From positions 186,001-250,000 of the forward strand of contig NZ_CAJRAF010000002.1 of assembly GCF_907164905.1 (NCBI RefSeq): a stretch of DNA of 64,000 bases, written 5' to 3'. The DNA comes from Dyadobacter sp. CECT 9275. Its GTDB lineage: Bacteria; Bacteroidota; Bacteroidia; Cytophagales; Spirosomataceae. Under the pieces are notes generated by a model. It saw only the letters and a program-made list of their open reading frames with translations. It was not told the origin of the DNA and ran no database searches. Within the stretch, counting starts at the first letter, position 1. Every line of letters begins with the position of its first letter. Of the stretch, positions 58,801-64,000 are shown piece by piece. Both the position numbers and the translations under genes were made by a program.

Positions 58801-59169
58801 GATGGTCATCACCGAAAAATCAGAGTAGCGATGCAGTATCTGCGTAAAGACCAGTTTTGCCCTGGCTGCTATTACCCAACGGACTTCCTCAAAAAGCTGC
58901 TGGTCTTCCTGCGTTGCCGGATATAATTCGGTGATAATATCTCTGAGCATGGGAGGTATTTCACCGGTAACACTTTGAGGCTGAGAGAATATCCTTAACA
59001 TCAGCAATATCCTTTCCTTCATTTCATTGGCCGCGGCATTTGTAAATGTTACGGCCAGGATATTCCTGAAGTAAGTTTCTGAAGCAGAATGCAGCGCAAG
59101 TTTTAAATACTCTTTAGTAAGCGTATAGGTTTTACCCGAACCCGCCGAAGAACTATATACCTTAAACAC
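55852..59169 (-). CDS. UvrD/RecB (AddA)-like helicase with degenerate nuclease tail (GTG start)
   Basis: Superfamily 1 helicase of 1105 residues, AddA/RecB type, for double-strand-break end processing. Motif I SSAGSGKTYTL (Lys13), motif II LLDEFQDTSKLQ, motif III GDAKQSIYRFRGGD, motif V ITTIHKSKGLEYP and motif VI LLYVAFTRSVQQLYIL are intact. The C-terminal part (about 1040-1105) aligns with the RecB-family nuclease domain, which normally holds a D...D-x-K motif (DYK). Here the first Asp survives (HVDRAV) but the DYKT position reads LMRIVAG, so the nuclease centre looks lost. The start is GTG; the family N-terminus FKVYSSSAGSGKT fits at once. A partner AddB-type gene is not in the window. Downstream a terminator separates it from other genes. 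Confidence 0.85.
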   Translation of the reverse strand: MFKVYSSSAGSGKTYTLTKEYLKLALHSASETYFRNILAVTFTNAAANEMKERILLMLRIFSQPQSVTGEIPPMLRDIITELYPATQEDQQLFEEVRWVIAARAKLVFTQILHRYSDFSVMTIDKFTQRLVSSFTDELGLPFVFETQLEADLLGDAVDRLLARIGQEGEEVLTEIVENYYREKAEEGSSWGSLPVRIRETSEMLLNEEAYLKMKRVADFSMEDWNTIRKQIRRYIRKKDDEIADLGKDAMGTIAATFLADKDFYQGARGIFGYFRSRKEGQKLWEEPNAYVRKTIGEDMWYGGKTPTLIKDKIDEIKPVLTETFEKIETIRSEDAPKMSLYKLLDRHLYSLSLLGEIRKEFDILLRLNGQVHISDFNRRILEIVSSEPIPFIFERLGEKYNHILLDEFQDTSKLQFANLLPLIENALGEGYFNLVVGDAKQSIYRFRGGDMDLILHLSKDQIMSLTDKLGDNHFVSERLMALSSNLAVDHLKTNRRSYYEITAFNNQFFSFVADNLGEQYPLVQDVFDENFQQEIPAGVKHGGHVQVEFLKNEPIEAEFGENGDEPDAILLRTTELIAQLREEGFNWRDIAILCRKKKDAAALANELRQHGYPLISDDALTLAYSRSVHFVVSFMKVLHSADHKLARYEAAYLFHHEILKENPSASEYEAIRSLAASLGLDAFLAYFSRWGIELTAFRMRQISVFELSEMLIQRFGLFENGSDNEYLFRFLDVVLDYGNRKSNHLGDFLTFWDTARYKTSITIPADTDALRITTIHKSKGLEYPVVIIPYADWKVTPGPLDRLWADLDDAQYEELRLFSDTGIEKRLLSSMVSVGKGLENSVLAGQYTEHQTRTLVENLNLLYVAFTRSVQQLYILAKKEKSWTSGQRVSHWLHDFLSRPDAHPAWSDEETTFVLSQGFGNCFHTHSKSEAKPFIVHEILSNDRSQSLRLRRMADRIFDINTFEPKHDKLQKTAYLLTTLRMVSELPKTVQRIISEGIVTKQEAELLLASVQVLLAEPSLRELYDDRNLVSINKEMLIPGGGMLHVDRAVQMTDGSLVLMRIVAGKGNEEPRRHIRKLVCTFNGIGRASRGVIITLENNEIEWIR

Positions 59170-59210
59170 GATCTGATTTTTTAGATAGAAACCTCCAAAC
59201 CAATATACAC

Positions 59211-59233
59211 AAAAAAGCAGGCCTAAGCCTGCT
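59211..59233 (-). terminator. Terminator of the small barrel protein gene
   Basis: AGCAGGC (59216-59222) pairs with GCCTGCT (59227-59233); on the minus strand it is followed by six T (A run at 59211-59216 on the plus strand). It lies 36 bases after the stop at 59269. Confidence 0.85.
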
Positions 59234-59268
59234 CTCCCGAAAATACGTTGTTGCTGAAATTGATTTTT

Positions 59269-59790
59269 TTACAAATTAAATCTTACTCCTCCCGAAATAT
59301 TGGGGCTTAGATAAAACGGCCTTGGAAGTAATTCCAAGTAAGTCCCCGCTTCAAGAAAGACCGAGATACGGTTATCGGTAATGTAATATTCCAATCCGCC
59401 CAGGGCCGAACCACCGAGGCTGATATTTTTTTCATACTCTCCGTTAAGCCTTTTTGGATAGGATCTGCGGCTGTTGACCTGAGCGCCAAGTCCATAATAA
59501 ACATGGACCGACTCCGAATTAAAAAGTGGTGTATGCCATAAATAATGGACCTGTACCGAAAGCCCGGCATTTTTATAGCGGCCGTCGTCCCCTCTGTATT
59601 TCCTGTCATTGGACAATATCCCTCCGTAGGTACCTACAGTTACGTCTATTGCGTGGATATTATTAAAGTATTTTCTGAAGTTAACGCCGGTTGGCTCGCC
59701 GAGTTTAAAGCCAACTGCCCAATTATCATATTGGGCATGGACGATACTAAAACAAAGTGTGCATATAACGGTTAGTGCTAATTTCTTCAT
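59269..59790 (-). CDS. Hypothetical outer-membrane barrel protein
   Basis: Signal peptide MKKLALTVICTLCFSIVHAQ (cut near residue 20) then 150 residues of alternating hydrophobic strands ending in the aromatic GGVRFNL, typical of small beta-barrel proteins (PorT/OmpW-like). Segments such as AIDVTVGTYGGIL, GLSVQVHYLWHTPLF and ISLGGSALGGLEYYITDNRISVFLEAGTY are barrel strands. It lies 47 bases downstream of hisC on the same strand and upstream of a terminator; a link with histidine synthesis is not obvious and co-transcription is only possible. Confidence 0.75.
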   Translation of the reverse strand: MKKLALTVICTLCFSIVHAQYDNWAVGFKLGEPTGVNFRKYFNNIHAIDVTVGTYGGILSNDRKYRGDDGRYKNAGLSVQVHYLWHTPLFNSESVHVYYGLGAQVNSRRSYPKRLNGEYEKNISLGGSALGGLEYYITDNRISVFLEAGTYLELLPRPFYLSPNISGGVRFNL

Positions 59791-59837
59791 AATCAGGTCT
59801 AAAAGTATTTGTTGATTGTTCTGTCGGGGTATTTACT

Positions 59838-60911
59838 TTAAGCAACAACGTTTTTGGATTGAAATTTCTTTAGGGAAGTAACCAGTATTTCGTTTTCTTC
59901 TTTTGTACCCACCGTAATGCGCAGGCAACCGTCGCACAGATGTACCCGAGAGCGATCTCTGACAATAATCGTTTCGTTAATCAAATAAGACATAACCGCT
60001 TTGGCATCTTCAAATCTTACAAGCAGGAAATTGGCATCAGAAGGAAATACCTTTATCACCAACGATAAATTTTCCAACATCGTACGCAAATGAGCTCTTT
60101 CTTTAAGAATTTCTTCCACCATGGCATTTTTCTTCTCCTCCGATTCCAGCCCTTTCAATAAGGCCTGCTGTGCCGGAAGGCTGATATTGTAGGGAGGTTT
60201 GATCTTGTTCAGTATTTTGATCAGTTCAGGAGAGGCAAAACACATCCCCGCCCGAAGGCCCGCCAGTCCCCAGGCCTTTGAAAAGGTTTGTAATACTACC
60301 AGATTAGGGTACTCTTCCAGCCTTGCCGTCCAGGATGGTGTTTCTGTGAAATCGATATAGGCTTCATCTACAACCACAAGTCCGTTAAAATTTTTCAGAA
60401 TGGTTTCTATTGCCCCCGTCTCCATGACATTACCCGATGGATTATTGGGAGTGCATATCCAGATTATCTTGGTTTCGGGTCTGATATTTTCCAGGACCGA
60501 CGCCGTGTCTATCTGAAAATCAGATGTTAACGAAACCTTGTCAATGAACACGTTATGGATAGAGGCGCTTACTTCATACATCCCATAGGTCGGCGGCAAG
60601 ATCATTACACGGTCACTGCCGGGTGTGCATGTAGCCCTTATGAGCAGATCAATGGGTTCGTCGCTGCCGTTGCCCAGGTAGATCCTGTCAATGGAAACCC
60701 CTTTAATGGGTGCTATCTTCTTTTTGATATCAGCCTGATAAGGATCCGGATATCGGTTGTAACTTTCGTCTGTAACTGATCCGTATGGATTTTCATTGGC
60801 ATCCAGAAACACGCCTACATGCCCGGTGTATTCGTCACGTGCGGAGGAATAGGGCGCCAGGGAGAGTATGTGCGGCCGGAGAATTTTATTCAGGTCAAAT
60901 ACAGTATTCAT
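59838..60911 (-). CDS. hisC: Histidinol-phosphate aminotransferase
   Basis: PLP class I/II aminotransferase of histidine synthesis: imidazole acetol-phosphate plus glutamate to histidinol-phosphate. PLP Lys212 lies in LQTFSKAWGLAGLRAGM; LDANENPYG (about 37-45), NGSDEPIDLL and CTPNNPSGN are diagnostic of HisC. ATG at 60911 is preferred to a TTG at 60917. About 357 residues is the normal length. It is downstream of hisG and hisD on the same strand, but a toxin-antitoxin pair lies between it and hisD, so expression would need read-through or its own promoter; no clear one was seen in the 39-base gap before it. Confidence 0.96.
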   Translation of the reverse strand: MNTVFDLNKILRPHILSLAPYSSARDEYTGHVGVFLDANENPYGSVTDESYNRYPDPYQADIKKKIAPIKGVSIDRIYLGNGSDEPIDLLIRATCTPGSDRVMILPPTYGMYEVSASIHNVFIDKVSLTSDFQIDTASVLENIRPETKIIWICTPNNPSGNVMETGAIETILKNFNGLVVVDEAYIDFTETPSWTARLEEYPNLVVLQTFSKAWGLAGLRAGMCFASPELIKILNKIKPPYNISLPAQQALLKGLESEEKKNAMVEEILKERAHLRTMLENLSLVIKVFPSDANFLLVRFEDAKAVMSYLINETIIVRDRSRVHLCDGCLRITVGTKEENEILVTSLKKFQSKNVVA

Positions 60912-60950
60912 TCTCAATCAGATAAGTGCTTCCAAATGGCAGCACGGTAA

Positions 60951-61406
60951 TTATTTATTTATGTTAAAAAGCCGTCCATCAAAACTAAATGGCGCTACAT
61001 CAATGATCTTCACCAGCTCGGCATCCGGGTGAAGCGGGTTAATCAGCATATTATTTTCATTGGGTACTACTGCCGAAGGAACGCGTAAAAGCAACGTTTT
61101 CTTTTCCTCCAAAAATGTATCTCCCTTTTCTCTGCTCCATTGCTGGTCCTGTTCCCAGGCAGAAATCAGATTTACACTCTCAGTTATTCCCACATGATCA
61201 GGAACATAGAGTACAACAACCACGAAATCAGGAGGAGGAGAAGGTTTTTGCCAATGAACCAGAATTTCCAGCATTGCCAGTGAGCGCCGCGTAGAGGTGT
61301 AAAGCATTGCAGAACCCGGGCTGTTCCACCGGCCCCCGTAATGATATGCACCTATTCCGCTGAGATCATCCTGGTAAGCCGCTTTTGTGATCCTGAACAA
61401 TTCCAT
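60951..61406 (-). CDS. RES-domain toxin
   Basis: RES-family toxin of 151 residues, which inactivates NAD+ in known members (NADase or phosphorylase activity; this specific reaction is not shown here). The invariant Arg, Glu and Ser are visible: Arg26 (YHYGGRWNSPG), Glu47 (RSLAMLEILVH) and Ser111 (LRVPSAVVPNENN), together with NPLHPD. The ATG overlaps the antitoxin stop by one base (TGATG), the standard coupling of such pairs. It lies inside the his operon. Confidence 0.9.
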   Translation of the reverse strand: MELFRITKAAYQDDLSGIGAYHYGGRWNSPGSAMLYTSTRRSLAMLEILVHWQKPSPPPDFVVVVLYVPDHVGITESVNLISAWEQDQQWSREKGDTFLEEKKTLLLRVPSAVVPNENNMLINPLHPDAELVKIIDVAPFSFDGRLFNINK

Positions 61407-61834
61407 CAGGCAAAAATTCCGTGTTCCATTCTGCCGAGTTCTGTTTTAACCAGATCAATCCCGGCATGCGTTCTTAGGTAATGGATAGGCTTTTCGTTAC
61501 CTAAAGCCAAAATTTCACGGTGAAGCCAATCCAGAAAATATTCATTTCCCAATACCCTGGTACCTACTGCAAAAAGATCAGCCAGGGCAATCAGATGATC
61601 AGAAACTACGTTGCTCAGCAAATCTGTCTCATCGTAGCGGAGCAAATTTCTGGGTGTGACAGGCAACAGTGCGATTATTTCGCGTGCATCAATCCCGGCA
61701 GAATCTGCCAGGTGCTGGATAGCAGCCTTGGGTATACCTTTTTCGGCGAGAAGAGCCAGGTCAAAACTGTTATTAACAGCATGCTTAAGTACCCCATATC
61801 CTCCCAGCCGCTCATTCACCATCCGTACTGTCAT
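61406..61834 (-). CDS. Xre/MbcA/ParS-type antitoxin with DUF2384 domain
   Basis: Antitoxin of 142 residues. The N-terminal half (VLKHAVNNSFDLALLAEKGIPKAAIQHLADSAGIDAREIIALLPVTPRNLLRY) resembles the Xre-like DNA-binding part; the C-terminal half has the DUF2384 toxin-binding signature (LGNEYFLDWLHREILALGNEKPIHYLRTHAGIDLVKTELGRMEHGIFA). Start at ATG 61834 is supported because the promoter at 61865-61895 overlaps the region of an upstream TTG (61894). Another ATG at 61822 is possible. The stop overlaps the toxin start. It probably represses its own promoter. Confidence 0.9.
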   Translation of the reverse strand: MTVRMVNERLGGYGVLKHAVNNSFDLALLAEKGIPKAAIQHLADSAGIDAREIIALLPVTPRNLLRYDETDLLSNVVSDHLIALADLFAVGTRVLGNEYFLDWLHREILALGNEKPIHYLRTHAGIDLVKTELGRMEHGIFA

Positions 61835-61864
61835 AACTACAATCGTTATCGTGAAAAATGTCCT

Positions 61865-61895
61865 CAAATTTAAGACATTTTTCTTCAATATCAAA
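61865..61895 (-). promoter_or_regulatory. Promoter of the toxin-antitoxin pair
   Basis: Minus strand TTTG (61892-61895), exactly 19 bases, then TAAATTTG (61865-61872): a full Bacteroidota promoter overlapping the hisD stop region and leading into the antitoxin gene 31 bases further on. Confidence 0.8.
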
Positions 61896-61897
61896 TA

Positions 61898-63166
61898 TTA
61901 TTCCAAACTCTTTAACCGGATACTTACGGCATTTCTATGCGCGTCAAGGGACTCTGCCTCTGCCATAGCTTCCACCACCGGCCCCAGGTTACGCAACCCC
62001 TGAACCGTAATGGACTGAACCGTAATTTTTTTAACGAAACTATCGACCGAAACGCCGCTGTAAGCCCTGGCATGGCCATTGGTAGGCAGCGTGTGGTTGG
62101 TTCCCGAAGCGTAATCCCCACAAGACTCGGGCGTGTAATTACCCAGGAAAATGGAACCGGCATTGATGATCTTTTCTGATATTTTTTCGGCATTCGCAAC
62201 GCTCAGGATCAGATGCTCTGCCGCATACTCGTTCAGTAGGTCTATAACATCTGTTTCCGATTCCACCAAAATGGCCTTGCTGTTTTCAATCGCCCTGGCG
62301 GCGAGGTCCTTGCGGGGCAGCCTATCCATTTGCCCGACCAAAGCCAGGTTAACAGCGCTTAACAGCTTTTTACTGGTAGAAACCAGCAGTACCTGGCTGT
62401 CGGCACCATGTTCGGCCTGCGACAATAAGTCAGCCGCCACAAAAGAGGGAACTGCGGTATCATCCGCATAAACAGCCACTTCTGACGGGCCCGCTGGCAT
62501 GTCTATCGCCACGCCTTCCTTGCTGACCAGCATTTTTGCCGACGTAACGTATTGATTACCAGGGCCAAATATTTTGTAAACTTTGGGAACCGTTTCTGTT
62601 CCATAGGCCATGGCAGCAATTGCCTGCGCTCCCCCAATACGAAATGCTTTAGTAACGCCAACCAGCTTAGCAGCGTAAAGAATAGCCGGATGGTCCGATG
62701 GCGTACATAGGATCACTTCTCTGCAGCCTGCAAGCTGCGCTGGGACACCCAGCATGAGAACTGTACTGAAAAGTGGAGCAGTACCACCCGGGATGTAAAT
62801 TCCCACCTTCTCAATGCCGACGCTTTTACGCCAGCACGTTACACCAGGCATAGTCTCAATTTTTCCAACCGCCTGCAGCTGCTTGCTGTGGAAGGTCCGT
62901 ATATTGCGGTAAGCCTGCTGTATAGCGTCTTTCAGGGTATCGTCAAGCAGGTCGGCGGCTCGCTCCATAGCCTCCGCAGGAAAAGCCAGAGAATCCAGGG
63001 TAACCTTATCAAACTTGAAAGCAAGTTCACGAATCGCCTGGTCTCCCTTGTTTTTTACGTCGGCCAATATCGGCGCCACTTTTTCCTCAATCTCCCTGGA
63101 ATCCTGAACGGGTCTTGCCAGCAAATTTGCCCATTGGCCACGTTCTGGAAAAGCAATAATTTTCAT
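61898..63166 (-). CDS. hisD: Histidinol dehydrogenase
   Basis: Zinc enzyme that oxidises L-histidinol to L-histidine in two NAD+-dependent steps. Recognised by CWRKSVGIEKVGIYIPGGTAPLFSTVLMLGVPAQLAGC (about 111-149), the zinc ligand pair in SQAEHGADSQ (Gln250, His253), the later EYAAEHLIL catalytic Glu-His and ESCGDYASGTNHTLPT. 422 residues is standard. A -7-like TATTTTTG lies just upstream (63179-63186), but a matching TTTG is missing; read-through from hisG, 51 bases upstream, is likely. The gene ends four bases before the promoter region of the TA pair. Confidence 0.97.
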   Translation of the reverse strand: MKIIAFPERGQWANLLARPVQDSREIEEKVAPILADVKNKGDQAIRELAFKFDKVTLDSLAFPAEAMERAADLLDDTLKDAIQQAYRNIRTFHSKQLQAVGKIETMPGVTCWRKSVGIEKVGIYIPGGTAPLFSTVLMLGVPAQLAGCREVILCTPSDHPAILYAAKLVGVTKAFRIGGAQAIAAMAYGTETVPKVYKIFGPGNQYVTSAKMLVSKEGVAIDMPAGPSEVAVYADDTAVPSFVAADLLSQAEHGADSQVLLVSTSKKLLSAVNLALVGQMDRLPRKDLAARAIENSKAILVESETDVIDLLNEYAAEHLILSVANAEKISEKIINAGSIFLGNYTPESCGDYASGTNHTLPTNGHARAYSGVSVDSFVKKITVQSITVQGLRNLGPVVEAMAEAESLDAHRNAVSIRLKSLE

Positions 63167-63217
63167 TGGTATCTATGTCAAAAATAAACCAAACCGGACT
63201 ATGCTCCCGGCTCGCTT

Positions 63218-64000
63218 CTACAAAATCATTTTTTCAATTGGGATCACCAGAATCCCCTCTGCTCCTGCCTGCCTTATTTTTTCTATATTCTCCCAAAAAT
63301 CATTTTCATTGATAACCGAATGCAACGAGCACCACCCTTCCTGGGCAAGCGGTAAAATCGTTGGAGAACGCATACCCGGCAGGAATTTGATGATATTGTC
63401 AACAGCATCCTGAGGACAATTCAACAGGATATACTTGTTGTTTTTGGCCACCTGAACCGATTTAATCCTGAAAAGCAGCTGATCCATCAGTTCCTTCTGT
63501 CCTTCCGACAAATGTTTGCTGGCGATCAGCACAGCTTCGGATCTGAAAATTGTCTCTACTTCTTTCAGACCATTGCTCAAAAGTGTACTTCCAGAGCTCA
63601 CAATATCACAGACCGCATCGGCAAGGCCAATACTGGGCGCAATTTCCACTGATCCGCTGATCTCGTGGATATTAGCATGCACGCTATTGGCTTTCAGATA
63701 TTCTCCCAGCAGACGCGGATAAGTGGTGGCAATGCTTTTGCCTTCCAGGTCCTGCACACCTTTGTAGTCATGCTCTCTCAGTACGCCTATGGAGAGACGA
63801 CATTTCGAAAAACCAAGTTTATGAACCGTATCAACATCGCGGTGCGTCTCTTCTGAAACATTTTCACCTACAATACCGATATGAGCAACACCATCTTCCA
63901 CGTATCCGGGAATATCATCGTCGCGCAGGAACAATATCTCGGCCGGGAAATTGGTGGCTGAGGTTTTAAGTTTGCCTGCACCGTTGTCAAAACGGATACC
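63218..64000 (-). CDS. hisG: ATP phosphoribosyltransferase, long form (5' part outside window)
   Basis: First enzyme of histidine synthesis: ATP plus PRPP to phosphoribosyl-ATP, feedback-inhibited by histidine. The visible 260 residues begin at GIRFDNGAGKLKTSATNFPAEILFLRDDDIPGYVEDGVAHIGIVG and run to EGILVIPIEKMIL; the C-terminal 75 residues (LLNCPQDAVDNIIKFLPGMRSPTILPLAQEGWCSLHSVI) are the regulatory HisG C-domain that defines the long, HisZ-independent form. The reading frame continues beyond 64000, so about 25 N-terminal residues are missing. It is first of the hisG-hisD order seen here. Confidence 0.96.
   Translation of the reverse strand, partial: GIRFDNGAGKLKTSATNFPAEILFLRDDDIPGYVEDGVAHIGIVGENVSEETHRDVDTVHKLGFSKCRLSIGVLREHDYKGVQDLEGKSIATTYPRLLGEYLKANSVHANIHEISGSVEIAPSIGLADAVCDIVSSGSTLLSNGLKEVETIFRSEAVLIASKHLSEGQKELMDQLLFRIKSVQVAKNNKYILLNCPQDAVDNIIKFLPGMRSPTILPLAQEGWCSLHSVINENDFWENIEKIRQAGAEGILVIPIEKMIL

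Noticed and set aside
61835..61894. Longer antitoxin start at a TTG (61894)
   Set aside because: The TTG falls inside the TTTG element of the promoter for this pair, so the ATG at 61834 is used.

Overview
The window looks like chromosomal DNA of a Bacteroidota bacterium, most likely Cytophagales/Spirosomaceae (Dyadobacter-like; that placement is an inference from gene content, not a database match). It carries two SusC/SusD outer-membrane uptake pairs, an ECF sigma/FecR pair, many lipoproteins with a Cys right after a short signal peptide, and promoters of the Bacteroidota type (TTTG-N19-TAnnTTTG, seen exactly at 47599-47629 and 61865-61895). No rRNA, tRNA, CRISPR array, insertion sequence or phage gene was recognised.

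Layout. 1-8.5 kb holds housekeeping genes: a flavin reductase, metY, a lipoprotein, an S9 peptidase lipoprotein, a very AT-rich gap of about 800 bp, and polA. 9.1-27.9 kb is a nutrient-uptake region. The first block is SusC/SusD followed by a PA14-containing secreted protein and a beta-propeller/cupredoxin fusion. The second is ECF sigma, FecR, an STN-bearing SusC, SusD, a secreted RraA-like aldolase and a Tat-exported enolase-superfamily enzyme; together these suggest import and processing of a sugar-acid-like compound. 28.1-37.3 kb has a CPA2 antiporter, a large transporter-HEAT-cNMP-binding fusion, and a convergent operon of histidine kinase, response regulator, receiver-adenylate cyclase and HD hydrolase, a plausible cAMP circuit. 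37.6-43.4 kb is a heavy-metal RND efflux operon (TolC, adaptor, DUF190, CzcA-type pump) preceded by 11-bp-phased direct repeats.

43.4-49.2 kb is gene-poor and looks accessory: palindromic repeats, an orphan thymidylate-kinase-like gene, a MarR-aminoglycoside-phosphotransferase-like pair with a clear promoter and operator, and two gaps of about 1 kb. 49.3-55.6 kb is a sensory operon on the minus strand (CHASE3-GAF hybrid kinase, CheR, receiver-PAS hybrid kinase). 55.9-59.2 kb is a RecB/AddA-like helicase whose C-terminal nuclease motif looks degenerate. 59.3-64.0 kb is the histidine operon (hisG running off the window, hisD, hisC), interrupted between hisD and hisC by an Xre/RES toxin-antitoxin pair that has its own promoter.

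The strongest leads are the toxin-antitoxin pair inside the his operon, the cyclase/cNMP-binding transporter neighbourhood, the dispersed GACTTTCCAAGT palindromes, the phased repeats before the metal pump, and the nuclease-degenerate helicase. No wholly new system could be demonstrated from sequence alone.
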